Shown here one piece after another: positions 1 through 8,204 of a DNA stretch of 64,000 bases (position 1 is the stretch's first letter; the number at the start of each line of letters is the position of its first letter). The translations under genes and the position numbers were made by a program. The stretch is from positions 10,071 to 74,070 of the forward strand of contig DASSTE010000035.1 of NCBI GenBank assembly GCA_035708085.1. The letters are read 5' to 3'. The notes beneath the pieces are model-generated. The model was not told where the DNA came from. It did no database searches and worked only from the letters and a program-made list of their open reading frames with translations. This DNA comes from DASSBR01 sp035708085 (GTDB lineage: Bacteria > Pseudomonadota > Gammaproteobacteria > Natronospirales > DASSBR01).

Positions 1-1021
1 CGCCGATCGCGGCCTGCATCTGGTTAAAGGCCAATGCCAATTGGCCCAGGTCGTCCCCGCGCACCGGCGCCGGCTGGCTGTAGTCGCCCTGTGCCAGCCG
101 CCGCGCCGCGGTCACAAGCTCGCTCACCGGCCGCGCCACGTTGCGGGCCAGCAGGATCGAGCCGAGGATGAACAGGATCAGCGTGCCGATCGACAGGCCG
201 ATCAGCCGCCATTGCACCTGGCGGTACGGCGTGAGCGCGGCCGACAGCGACGTCTGCAGCAATACGCGCGCGCGGCCGTTGTGCAGCAGCGGCACGCCGA
301 GCGTCAGCCAGTCGCCGCCGTCAAGCGTGAGCGTGCGCACCTCGCCGAGCGCGTGACCGGCGAGCAGTTGATCATCAAGCGCCGCCTGTTCGGCCCGCGG
401 CAGGGTCGAAATCAATTGTGCCGGCGTGCCGTGCGAGCCGAGCGTGACGAACGACACGTTCAGGTGAGTCAGGCCCTGCACGCTGGTCGCGAAAGCCGCG
501 TCGAGCTTGAAGCCCATCGCCACCCAGGCAATGCGCAGCGGCGCATAAACCGGCACGAGCACGACCTGGAAAGCCTGCCCCCCGAGCGATACCAGTCCGG
601 TCGCAGCGCCGGCGCTCTTGGCCTGGTCGAGCAGCGCCGGGAAGGGGAACGGCAGCGGCTTCGACAAGCCGAGCGTGCTGGCCGTCACTCGGCCATCGAG
701 CGACACCAGCATCGCTACGCCGGCGCCCACGCGGGCGCCGTGGTTCGCCAGTACCGAATCGATCGTGGCGCGGTCGCCGCTCGCCACCGCCTGTTTGAAC
801 GCGAAATCGGAAGCCAGCACCTTGACGTTCTGCAGGAGTTGCGCGCCGCGGTCGTTGATGAGCTGCTGCAGCACCCGCGCGCCCGAATGCAGCCGCTCAT
901 CCCCGCGGGTAATGACGTTGTGGCGCACGGTGATCAGCACGGCAAAAAATGCCGCACCCTGCACGATCGCAATGAGCAGGATGAACAGCAGCGCGATGCG
1001 GGTCCTGAAACTCAGCTTCAA
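1..1021 (-). CDS. Cache/HAMP membrane sensor protein, probably c-di-GMP signalling (partial, C-terminus off window)
   Basis: An open minus-strand frame runs from a TTG at 1021 off the left edge, about 340 codons. The TTG overlaps the stop of the upstream gene (TTGA), which is why I chose it; there is no ATG near the start. A first membrane segment (residues about 8-28) is followed by a periplasmic region with the look of a double Cache sensor (about 30-270), a second membrane segment (about 275-297) and a HAMP linker (ARNVARPVSEL to the window edge). The output domain is missing. In related proteins this N-terminus precedes GGDEF/EAL domains and often sits next to a cupredoxin-like gene, as here. 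A methyl-accepting protein or histidine kinase cannot be excluded. Confidence 0.75.
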   Translation of the reverse strand, partial: MKLSFRTRIALLFILLIAIVQGAAFFAVLITVRHNVITRGDERLHSGARVLQQLINDRGAQLLQNVKVLASDFAFKQAVASGDRATIDSVLANHGARVGAGVAMLVSLDGRVTASTLGLSKPLPFPFPALLDQAKSAGAATGLVSLGGQAFQVVLVPVYAPLRIAWVAMGFKLDAAFATSVQGLTHLNVSFVTLGSHGTPAQLISTLPRAEQAALDDQLLAGHALGEVRTLTLDGGDWLTLGVPLLHNGRARVLLQTSLSAALTPYRQVQWRLIGLSIGTLILFILGSILLARNVARPVSELVTAARRLAQGDYSQPAPVRGDDLGQLALAFNQMQAAIG

Positions 1022-1743
1022 GGCGGCGGCTCCTGGCTGAAGCGATGAAACTTCTGCTGCAGCCGTTTGACCGCGGGCGGCAACTGGCTGTCCGGCCGGC
1101 GATGAACGTGAGCCGGCGCAGGTGCGAGCGCGACAGTGAAATGACGTTTGATCCGGCTGTCGGCAGCGAGCGCCACCGGTACCGTCAACGTGTGGTTCGG
1201 CGCGCCGAGGCGCGGCGCCCAAATCGTCAACGTGTAGTGGCCGGCGGGCACGTCGGCGAGGACCGCCTGGCCGGCCGCGTCCGTCTGCGCGAAATACGGC
1301 GTCGGCACGACGTCGATGAACGCCAGCATCCAGTCGTGAATGTTGCAGCCGAGCACAACCACGCCCGGCTTGTCGAAGATCACAGGCCTGGCCGGCGTGC
1401 CGGCGTAGAGCGGCAGCTCGAATGTCTTTGCGGGGGAGAACGAATAAACGTCGTGGCGGATGTTGTCGCTGTTGGGGAAGGATACCGCCGTGCCGACCTC
1501 GACCGCGAGAATGTGCGGCACGAACTGCATGTCGCGCTGGTCCATGATGCCGGTGAGATGCGCACCGGCGGGTGGCCGAACCGGTCGGCCGTCACTGCTT
1601 TCGAGCGCGACCACGGCTGCGGCGAGCGGTTGCCCGCCGGCTTCGACCGTGACCGCGAGGCTCGCGGCGCGAGCGTCGCCGAAAGCCGCGCTCAGCAGCC
1701 CGACCGCCAGTGCGGCGGCAAGAATTATCGTTTTAGCCGGCAT
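1018..1743 (-). CDS. Exported cupredoxin-like protein (methylamine-utilization-protein-like)
   Basis: 241 residues, starting with a signal peptide (MPAKTIILAAALAVG, cleavage near DARA). The start at 1743 is favoured over 1785 because GGGAGG lies 6 nt upstream. The central region has a cupredoxin-like pattern: a histidine in the DNIRHDVYSF stretch, then GCNIHDWM, which could supply Cys and His ligands of a type 1 copper site. A C-terminal transthyretin-like part (ADVPAGHYTLTIWAP) follows. Such proteins are often labelled methylamine utilization protein without evidence for that pathway. The gene overlaps the downstream sensor by 4 nt, so the two are probably co-translated. A role as periplasmic copper or redox partner of the sensor is inference. 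Confidence 0.75.
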   Translation of the reverse strand: MPAKTIILAAALAVGLLSAAFGDARAASLAVTVEAGGQPLAAAVVALESSDGRPVRPPAGAHLTGIMDQRDMQFVPHILAVEVGTAVSFPNSDNIRHDVYSFSPAKTFELPLYAGTPARPVIFDKPGVVVLGCNIHDWMLAFIDVVPTPYFAQTDAAGQAVLADVPAGHYTLTIWAPRLGAPNHTLTVPVALAADSRIKRHFTVALAPAPAHVHRRPDSQLPPAVKRLQQKFHRFSQEPPP

Positions 1744-1875
1744 GACTGGCCTCCCGTGCGCCCATAATACCGAATTCGGCCCCATCTCACGCGCCGTTTG
1801 CTCCTGTAGACTGTACGTTTAAGAACCTTTTAGGGTTGCAGGCGGTCATATTCGATAAACATAAGGAGGCTTCTC

Positions 1876-4152
1876 ATGCGAAAGCTCGTTTCCGGCGCGA
1901 TCCTCGCCGCGCTCACCGCATTCCTCACCGCGGCGCCCGTGCTGGCCGCACAGCACGATTCGATGCTGGGTTTCACGCCGGCCGGCGCGACCCAGGAACG
2001 CCAGCTTGAAGCCAAATTCGACGCGGCGCTCGACAAGGCCGACATCAGGCACTGGATCAAGATGATGTCGTCGGAGCCGAACGGGCTCGGCTCGCCGCAC
2101 GACAAGGCGAACGCCGAGTACATGGTGAAGCTGTTCAAGTCCTGGGGCTTCGACGCGCACATCGCCCATTACAAGGTGCTGTTTCCGACACCGAAGGTGC
2201 GCGAGCTCAGCCTGGTCGCGCCGTATCATTACAAGGCAAAGCTGCGCGAGCCGCCGGTCAAGGGCGACCCCACCTCCGACATCTACAAGAACGCACTGCC
2301 GCCCTACAATGCCTATTCGGCCGACGGCGACGTCACTGCGCAGCTCGTCTACGTGAACTACGGCATCCCGGAGGATTACAAGGTCCTCGCACGCCACGGG
2401 ATCAGCGTCAAGGGCAAGATCGTGATCGCGCGCTACGGACATTCGTGGCGCGGCATCAAGCCGAAGCTCGCCTACCAGCACGGCGCGATCGGCTGCATCC
2501 TGTATTCGGACCCGCGCGATGACGGCTACCGCCAGGGCAACGTGTTCCCGAAAGGCGGCTGGCGCGATCGCTGGGGTGTGCAGCGCGGTTCCGTCGAGAA
2601 CATGACGATTTACCCGGGTGGGCCGCTGACACCCGGTGTCGGTGCGACCGCCGACGCCAAGCGCATGCCGCGCAGCGAATCCCCGGTGATCAAGAAAATC
2701 CCGGTGCTGCCGATCTCCTACGCCGACGCGCTGCCGCTGCTCAAGGCGCTGGGCGGGGCGACGGTGCCGGACGACTGGCAGGGCGCGCTGCCGATCACCT
2801 ATCACTTCGGGCCGGGGCCCGCGAAGGTACATCTGAAACTGGCCTTCAACTGGAAGCTGACGCCGGTCTACGACGTGATCGCGAAAATTCCGGGCACCGA
2901 ATATCCCGACCAGTGGGTGATGCGCGGCAACCATCACGACGGCTGGGTATTCGGCGCCGAGGACCCATTGGCCGGCAACGCCGCGCTGCTCGCCGAGGGC
3001 AAGGCGCTGGGCGCCCTGCTCAAGACCGGCTGGCGGCCGAAGCGCACGATTATCTACATGAGCTGGGACGGCGAGGAGCCGGGCCTGCTCGGCTCGACCG
3101 AGTGGGTCGAGGATCACGCCGCGCAGCTCGCGAAGAACGGCGCGATTTACATTAACTCGGACACCAACGAACGCGGCTTCCTGTTCGCCGGCGGCTCAGG
3201 GTCGCTGCAACGCTTCATCGACCAGGTCGGCAAGAGCGTCAAGGATCCGGAAACCGATACGAACGTGATTCATCGCGCGCGGGCGGCGCGACTGGTGCGG
3301 CAGCTCAAGCATCCGCCGCAGAACCCGTCCGACAAAATCTCGTCGAATCCAAACCAGCCGCTGCCGATTTTCGCACTCGGCTCGGGCTCGGATTACAGTT
3401 CGTTCATCGACCACATGGGCATCGCGTCGCTCGACATCGGCTTCGGCGGCGAATCCGAGGGGACGCAGTATCACTCGCGCTACGATGACTTTTACTGGTA
3501 TAGCCATTTCGGCGATCCGACCTTCGAATACGGCGTCGCCCTCGCCAAGGTCGGCGGCCACGCGGTCCTGCGTTTCGCCGACGCCGGCATCCTGCCGTAC
3601 GCGTTCACCGGCTTTGCCGATCACGTCGCCGATTACGCGCACGAGATCGAAAAAGAGCACGACCAGATGCGCAAGCAGACGCAGAAAAAGGACGAGTTGA
3701 TCAAGGAGGACGCGTTCAAGCTGGCATCCGATCCGACCAAGCAGTACGTTCCGCCCAAGGCGAAGCCGCCGGTACCGAAGCTCGACTTCAAGCCGCTCGA
3801 CGACGCGATCGCGCGGCTGAAGAAAGTCGCCGCGGCATATGATGCGGCGCTCAAGGTGCACGGCAACGCGCTGCCGGATTCGGCGCAACGCAAGCTCAAC
3901 GAAACGCTGATCGAGACCGAGCGCCAGTTGCTGTACCAGCACGGCCTGCCGAAGCGGAAATGGTATCGGCACATGATTTACGCGCCGGGCTATTACACCG
4001 GCTATGGCGTCAAGACGCTGCCCGGCATCCGCGAGGCGGTCGAGAATCGCGACTGGGATACGGCGAAGAAGTACATCGGCATCGTCGCCGGCGTGCTGAA
4101 CGATTTCAGCCGGAAAGTGGAGCAGGCGGCGAAGCTGTTGAAAAGCACTTAG
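1876..4152 (+). CDS. Secreted M28 zinc metallopeptidase, glutamate carboxypeptidase II / transferrin-receptor-like
   Basis: 758 residues with a signal peptide (MRKLVSGAILAALTAFLTAAPVLAA). The start is supported by AAGGAGG just upstream. Order: N-terminal region, protease-associated (PA) insert (about 110-290), M28 catalytic domain (about 310-580), TFR-like dimerisation domain (about 620-750). All metal and catalytic residues of human PSMA have counterparts: H353, D363, E400 (general base), E401, D429 and H533. The protein should therefore be an active dizinc exopeptidase in the periplasm or outside the cell. It stands alone between a divergently transcribed cupredoxin gene and metX. The substrate cannot be read from sequence; an aminopeptidase or a carboxypeptidase are both possible in this family. 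Confidence 0.9.
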   Translation: MRKLVSGAILAALTAFLTAAPVLAAQHDSMLGFTPAGATQERQLEAKFDAALDKADIRHWIKMMSSEPNGLGSPHDKANAEYMVKLFKSWGFDAHIAHYKVLFPTPKVRELSLVAPYHYKAKLREPPVKGDPTSDIYKNALPPYNAYSADGDVTAQLVYVNYGIPEDYKVLARHGISVKGKIVIARYGHSWRGIKPKLAYQHGAIGCILYSDPRDDGYRQGNVFPKGGWRDRWGVQRGSVENMTIYPGGPLTPGVGATADAKRMPRSESPVIKKIPVLPISYADALPLLKALGGATVPDDWQGALPITYHFGPGPAKVHLKLAFNWKLTPVYDVIAKIPGTEYPDQWVMRGNHHDGWVFGAEDPLAGNAALLAEGKALGALLKTGWRPKRTIIYMSWDGEEPGLLGSTEWVEDHAAQLAKNGAIYINSDTNERGFLFAGGSGSLQRFIDQVGKSVKDPETDTNVIHRARAARLVRQLKHPPQNPSDKISSNPNQPLPIFALGSGSDYSSFIDHMGIASLDIGFGGESEGTQYHSRYDDFYWYSHFGDPTFEYGVALAKVGGHAVLRFADAGILPYAFTGFADHVADYAHEIEKEHDQMRKQTQKKDELIKEDAFKLASDPTKQYVPPKAKPPVPKLDFKPLDDAIARLKKVAAAYDAALKVHGNALPDSAQRKLNETLIETERQLLYQHGLPKRKWYRHMIYAPGYYTGYGVKTLPGIREAVENRDWDTAKKYIGIVAGVLNDFSRKVEQAAKLLKST

Positions 4153-4160
4153 TCTTCTCT

Positions 4161-4184
4161 GTCACCAGCGAAGGCTGGTATGAC
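4161..4184. repeat. Short inverted repeat (GTCAxCCAGC type) downstream of the M28 gene
   Basis: GTCACCAGC, a 4-nt GAAG, then GCTGGTATGAC form an imperfect hairpin just after the M28 stop. A longer relative lies at 12653-12689. It may act as a transcript end or be a dispersed palindromic element; there is no T-run. Confidence 0.5.
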
Positions 4185-4225
4185 AAGAGGAAAGGACACT
4201 ATTACCAATCGTAATAAGCTAATCA

Positions 4226-4254
4226 TTGACTTGATCGGCCAATCAGTATTTACT
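4226..4254 (+). promoter_or_regulatory. Candidate sigma-70 promoter of the metX leader
   Basis: TTGACT (4226-4231), a 17-bp spacer and TTTACT (4249-4254) lie in an AT-richer pocket. A start point near 4261 would put the leader-peptide ATG (4263) almost at the 5' end of the RNA. This is read by eye and not proven. Confidence 0.45.
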
Positions 4255-4262
4255 TGCGCTCA

Positions 4263-4358
4263 ATGAACAAGCACCTCCTCAACCTCCGCCACTATGCCCG
4301 CGTATGTATGCGTATGCGGCGCTTTGCCGTGCGGGCGGCGGATGAGTGGCATGTTTAG
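4263..4358 (+). CDS. Putative 31-residue leader peptide of metX (attenuation)
   Basis: Small open frame ATG to TAG encoding 31 residues, with the run VCMRMRRF holding two closely spaced Met codons (4308 and 4314). It has no visible Shine-Dalgarno and may be translated from a near-leaderless RNA. It lies between the candidate promoter and the intrinsic terminator that precedes metX, the first dedicated gene of methionine synthesis. The fit with a ribosome-stalling attenuator is good, but no homologous leader is recalled for certain. Confidence 0.5.
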   Translation: MNKHLLNLRHYARVCMRMRRFAVRAADEWHV

Positions 4359-4422
4359 GTAGATAGCGAAACAAGCTCCCCTTCTGCAACCCGCTACGGC
4401 ACAGTCGTAGCGGGTTTTTTTT
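4297..4422 (+). promoter_or_regulatory. Attenuator region upstream of metX with competing stems
   Basis: GCGGG (4331-4335) can pair either with CCCGC at 4297-4301, inside the leader codons just before the Met codons, or with CCCGC at 4390-4394, the 5' arm of the terminator. A ribosome stalled at the Met codons 4308-4316 would cover 4297-4301, free GCGGG for the terminator arm and allow read-through. The pairing is seen in the sequence; the mechanism is inference. Confidence 0.5.
4389..4422 (+). terminator. Intrinsic terminator immediately upstream of metX
   Basis: A perfect 10-bp stem (ACCCGCTACG at 4389-4398, CGTAGCGGGT at 4406-4415) with a 7-nt loop is followed by an unbroken run of T to 4422. 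It ends 26 nt before the metX start, in the same direction. It therefore separates metX from any promoter upstream and is most simply read as a regulated terminator. Confidence 0.85.
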
Positions 4423-4448
4423 CGCCCGGAGACAACACGGAAAGCGGC

Positions 4449-5531
4449 ATGAACAAACTTCGACTATCGCAGGGCCTGCCACTCGAATCCGGGCAAACAC
4501 TGGAAGGCGTGGAGATCGCCTACCGGACATGGGGACGGCTGAACGGCGCGCGCGACAACGCGGTGCTGATCTGCCACGCGCTGACAGGCTCCGCCGATGC
4601 CGACGAATGGTGGACGGGGCTGTTCGGCCCCGGCCGCGCATTCGACCCGGCGCGCGATTTCATCGTCTGCAGCAACGTGCTCGGCGGCTGCTACGGCAGC
4701 ACCGGCCCGGGAAGCGCCATGCCCGGCGCGCTCAGAACCTGGGGTCCGGAGTTCCCGCCGGTCACGGTGCGCGACATGGTGCGCGCGCAGGCCGCGCTGC
4801 TCGATGCGCTCGGCGTCGAGCGGCTGAAACTGGTCGTCGGCGGCTCGCTCGGCGGTATGCAGGTGCTCGAATGGGCGGCGCTCTATCCGGAACGTGTGGA
4901 GGCGATTGCGCCGATCGCGACCACCGCGCGTCATTCCGCGTGGGCGATCGGTTTGAATGAGGCACAGCGGCAGGCAATTCGTGCCGACATCAACTGGATG
5001 CAGGGCTATTACCCGCCCGGCGTGCAGCCGCACTTCGGCCTCGCCGCCGCGCGCGCCTTCGCGATGTGCAGCTACCGCGGCTGGACGAGTTTCGATCAGC
5101 GCTTCGGGCGCGAGCGCCGCGCGAGCGGCCGCTATCAGATCGAAAGCTGGCTGAATTATCACGGCGGCAAGCTCGCCAAGCGCTTCGACGCGAACAGCTA
5201 CATCACGCTGACGCAGGCAATGGACAGCCATGATCTCGGCCGCGGCCGCGGCTCGGTCGAAGCCGCACTGGCGGCCATCCGGCAACCCGCGCTGGTCGTG
5301 ACGATCGACTCCGACGTGCTCTACCCGCCGGCGGAACAGGCGCTGCTGGCGCGGTATTTGCCGCACGCGCGGCTGGCGCCGTTGCCATCGCCGCACGGGC
5401 ACGACGCTTTCTTGATCGACACCGACGCGCTGAACGGACTGCTGGTGGACTTTTGCGGCGGTTCGGGCAAACTCGCTGTGCCGGCACCGGCTCCGGCAAT
5501 CGTACCAGGGCAGCAATCATGCGGATTCTGA
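4449..5531 (+). CDS. metX: Homoserine O-acyltransferase (acetyl- or succinyltransferase)
   Basis: 360 residues, the usual size of MetX alpha/beta-hydrolase acyltransferases. It activates homoserine for methionine synthesis in the cytoplasm. The nucleophile elbow GGSLGGMQ carries S133. The charge-relay residues are D289 (SDVLYPP) and H318 (GHDAFL). The start follows GGAAAG at 5-nt spacing. Whether it uses acetyl-CoA or succinyl-CoA cannot be told by eye; proteobacterial MetX proteins include both. The 3' end overlaps thrA by 13 nt, so the two are translationally coupled. Expression is probably controlled by the attenuator upstream. Confidence 0.93.
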   Translation: MNKLRLSQGLPLESGQTLEGVEIAYRTWGRLNGARDNAVLICHALTGSADADEWWTGLFGPGRAFDPARDFIVCSNVLGGCYGSTGPGSAMPGALRTWGPEFPPVTVRDMVRAQAALLDALGVERLKLVVGGSLGGMQVLEWAALYPERVEAIAPIATTARHSAWAIGLNEAQRQAIRADINWMQGYYPPGVQPHFGLAAARAFAMCSYRGWTSFDQRFGRERRASGRYQIESWLNYHGGKLAKRFDANSYITLTQAMDSHDLGRGRGSVEAALAAIRQPALVVTIDSDVLYPPAEQALLARYLPHARLAPLPSPHGHDAFLIDTDALNGLLVDFCGGSGKLAVPAPAPAIVPGQQSCGF

Positions 5532-7759
5532 AATTCGGCGGCACTTCCGTCGGCACGACCGACTGCCTGCGCACGGTCGCCAAGGTGGTCGCGTGCGCCG
5601 CTAACAGCGGGTCGGTCGTGACGGTCGTCTCCGCGTTTGCCGGTGTCACCAATCAACTCGTTGCCGCGGCCGACGCGGCGGCGGCAGGCGTGCCGCTCGA
5701 CGTCGACTGGCTCGACGCTCTGACAGACAGCCATCTCGAGGCGCTGCGTGAAACGGCCGGTGGCGCGCCGGACGCGGCCGGCGCCGTCGGCGCACGCGTG
5801 GATGAAGTCGCCCGGCTGCTGGAAGACGTGCGCGAACTCGGCCACTGCTCGCCCGCGGCGCGCGACGCCATTCTCGCCATCGGCGAGCGGCTGGCCGCGC
5901 CGGTGGTGGCGGCGGTGCTGCAACACCACGGCATCCAGTCGGTTGTGATCGACGCGACGCAGTTGATCGCGACCGACGCCCGCTTCGGCGCAGCGGCGGT
6001 CGATCCGGCCGAAACGCGTCGCCGCTGCCAGGCGGCGTTCGCGAATCTGCCGGACGGCGTCGTGCCGGTTGTGACCGGCTTCATCGGCGCCGATGCACGC
6101 GGCCGCGTCACTACGCTCGGCCGCGGCGGCTCCGACTACAGCGCAGGTCTTTTGGCCGCGGCGCTCGATGCCGAACGCCTCGAAATCTGGACGGATGTCG
6201 ACGGCGTGCTGAGCGCCGATCCGCGGGTCGTGCCGACGGCACGGCACCTGCCGCGTTTGAGTTATCGCGCCGCCGCCGCGCTCGCCGAAGCCGGCGCGCG
6301 CGTGCTGCATCCGAAAACACTCGACCCGCTGGTTGCGCCGGCCATTCCGGCCGAAGTCCGGGCGATTGCGCAGCCGGACGCGCCGCCGACGCTGATTACC
6401 GCCATCGGCGGCCACGAGCCCGTGCGCGCCGTCGCCGGCCGCGTGTTGGCCGACGGGCGCGGCGCGGTCACCATCGTCAGCGATCATGCGCCGATCGATG
6501 CCGGCCTCGCGGCGCGCGTGCTGGGCGCGCTGGAACGCGCCGCGATCGATGCCGATACGTTCCGGCACGACGTGCACACGCTGACGGCGACGGTCCCGGC
6601 GGCGAGGCTGACGCAGGCAGTCAGGCTGTTGCATCGGGTCGCCGCGCCGCAGCACCCGCGGCTCGCGCTGGCGATTGCCGGCCCGACCGGCCGCGTCGGC
6701 CGCGAACTGCTGCGCCGGCTGGGCGCGGGCGCGGACGTCACGCTGGTCGGCGCCATCAATCGCCGCCGCATGCTATGGCAACCGGAGAACAGCATCGGCT
6801 GGTACGGCCTTGATCGCTCCCTCGCGCATGGCGAAGTGGCCGACTGGCCGCGCTTTGCCGAGAAGCTGCAGAGTTTTGCCGGCAAGCTGATCTTCGTCGA
6901 TTGCACCACGAGCAATGCGATCGCGCGCTCGTATGCGGAGCTGTTGCGTGCCGGCATCGCCGTCGTCACGCCCAACAAGCAGGGCGGCACGCTGCCGTGG
7001 AACGACTACCAGACGCTGCAATCCGTCGATGCGGCCCCCTACCGCTACGCGACGACGGTCGGCGCGGGGCTGCCGATCCTGCACGCGCTGCGCCGTATCC
7101 GGGACGGGGGCGACAGCCTGCTCGGCCTGTCGGCGGTGTTGTCGGGCACGATCGGCTACGTGTTCGACCGGCTCAATGCCGGTGAAGCGTTCTCGGCCGC
7201 GGTGCGGGCCGCGCACGCGGCCGGCTACACCGAGCCGCATCCGCGCGAGGATCTCGACGGCGCTGACGTGACGCGCAAGTTGCTGATCATGCTGCGCGAA
7301 ATCGGGCTGGCGCTGGACCTCGACGAGATCGACACTGAATCGCTGGTGCCGGCGGCGTTGCGCCGGGAGGACGATCCCGCGGCGTTCCTCGCGCGGCTCA
7401 ACGCGCACGACGAGACGTGGGCATGGCGCGTGCGTGCGGCGCAGGCCGAAGGTCGCACGCTTGCCTATGTCGCCCGCTTCGACGGCGTGAAGGCATCGGT
7501 TGGCGTGACGTCACTGGCGGCCGGCCATCCGCTCGCGCGATTACGTGGCTGCCAGAACATGGCGGTGCTGACGACACGGCACTACTGCGACATTCCGCTG
7601 ATCGTGTCCGGCCCGGGCGCCGGTATCGACGTGACCGCGGCAGGGCTGCTGGCCGATATCGACGAAGCGGCGCGGGAGCTCGACGCCTGGCCGAGCCGGC
7701 TCGCGGCGCCGCCGCAGAAGGCGCCCCAGGTCGTCGATGACATGAGATTCGGGACATGA
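5519..7759 (+). CDS. thrA: Bifunctional aspartokinase / homoserine dehydrogenase
   Basis: 746 residues from the ATG at 5519 (MRILKFGGTSVG); an upstream in-frame ATG at 5453 lies deep in metX and is rejected. The aspartokinase domain (1 to about 290) has KFGGTSVG and the GRGGSDYSAG segment. The homoserine dehydrogenase domain starts at the Rossmann-like IAGPTGRVGREL (about 386) and has VTPNKQG, TVGAGLPI and DLDGADVTRK with catalytic K587. The linker that holds two ACT repeats in E. coli ThrA is only about 90 residues here instead of about 150, so one regulatory repeat appears lost. It feeds homoserine to the MetX reaction next door. Confidence 0.93.
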   Translation: MRILKFGGTSVGTTDCLRTVAKVVACAANSGSVVTVVSAFAGVTNQLVAAADAAAAGVPLDVDWLDALTDSHLEALRETAGGAPDAAGAVGARVDEVARLLEDVRELGHCSPAARDAILAIGERLAAPVVAAVLQHHGIQSVVIDATQLIATDARFGAAAVDPAETRRRCQAAFANLPDGVVPVVTGFIGADARGRVTTLGRGGSDYSAGLLAAALDAERLEIWTDVDGVLSADPRVVPTARHLPRLSYRAAAALAEAGARVLHPKTLDPLVAPAIPAEVRAIAQPDAPPTLITAIGGHEPVRAVAGRVLADGRGAVTIVSDHAPIDAGLAARVLGALERAAIDADTFRHDVHTLTATVPAARLTQAVRLLHRVAAPQHPRLALAIAGPTGRVGRELLRRLGAGADVTLVGAINRRRMLWQPENSIGWYGLDRSLAHGEVADWPRFAEKLQSFAGKLIFVDCTTSNAIARSYAELLRAGIAVVTPNKQGGTLPWNDYQTLQSVDAAPYRYATTVGAGLPILHALRRIRDGGDSLLGLSAVLSGTIGYVFDRLNAGEAFSAAVRAAHAAGYTEPHPREDLDGADVTRKLLIMLREIGLALDLDEIDTESLVPAALRREDDPAAFLARLNAHDETWAWRVRAAQAEGRTLAYVARFDGVKASVGVTSLAAGHPLARLRGCQNMAVLTTRHYCDIPLIVSGPGAGIDVTAAGLLADIDEAARELDAWPSRLAAPPQKAPQVVDDMRFGT

Positions 7760-8073
7760 CGCTCGCGCAGTTGCGTTACCTCGCCGCGGTCGCCGACGCC
7801 GGGCTCAACATCAGCCGCGCCGCGCGCAACGTCTACGCGACGCAGCCATGCATTTCGCGGCAGTTGAAACAGCTTGAGGACGAACTGGGGTTCGCAATCT
7901 TCACGCGCAAGGGGCGCAATCTGGATGCGGTGACGGCGGCCGGCGAGCAGGTAATCGAGCGGGCGCGAGCGGTGCTGGCGGAAACGCAGCGAATTCGTGC
8001 GTTAGGCTTGAAAAATTCCGTTAGTGGTGAGCGAGTTCTTGCTCCTTCTCCCTCAGGCAGAAGGTTGGGATGA
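7756..8073 (+). pseudogene. Truncated CysB-like LysR regulator (DNA-binding half only)
   Basis: 105 residues, against about 300-325 for LysR regulators. The winged helix-turn-helix (MTLAQLRYLAAVADAGLNIS, TQPCISRQLKQLEDELG) and linker helix resemble CysB. From about residue 88 on, the reading frame runs into a dispersed repeat, and no co-inducer-binding domain is found in any frame before cysH. The ATG overlaps the thrA stop (ATGA). With cysH next door, the ancestor was probably the activator of sulfate assimilation. The remnant could still bind DNA, but as a CysB it should be non-functional. A misassembly is the main alternative. Confidence 0.75.
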
Positions 8074-8125
8074 GGGGAACCGAAATTATCCCCTCACCCT
8101 GCCCTCTCCCTGAGGGAGAGGGTTA
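8038..8125. repeat. REP-like palindromic repeat (CCCTCACCC / CCCTCTCCCTGAGGGAGAGGG family)
   Basis: Contains a degenerate first hairpin, CCCCTCACCCTG and the strong hairpin CCCTCTCCCTGAGGGAGAGGG. Related copies lie inside lhr at 23325-23425 and 25861-25990. This copy supplies the last codons and stop of the truncated LysR gene and may now act as a transcript end. Confidence 0.75.
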
Positions 8126-8149
8126 AGAGACTATGGCGCAATGCCATTC

Positions 8150-8200
8150 AGCGCCCTTCGACATGGATCTCCTGAGCTTGACGAAGGGCTCAGGCGAACG
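8150..8200. repeat. Dispersed palindrome with the TGAGCTTGACGAAGG motif
   Basis: CGCCCTTCGACA and TGAGCTTGACGAAGGGC form a partial inverted repeat. It is a relative of the widespread TGAGCCTGTCGAAG element seen again at 17739-17779. It lies between the LysR remnant and cysH, which converge here. Confidence 0.5.
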
Positions 8201-8204
8201 CAGA

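Noticed and set aside
1846..3117. 423-codon minus-strand open frame opposite the M28 peptidase
   Set aside because: Antisense to a gene with full catalytic residues; Arg/Val-rich content typical of a shadow frame in high-GC DNA.
8038..8125. Simple intrinsic terminator after the LysR remnant
   Set aside because: No T-run follows the hairpin, and related copies occur inside lhr, so it is better described as a repeat, though it may also end transcripts.
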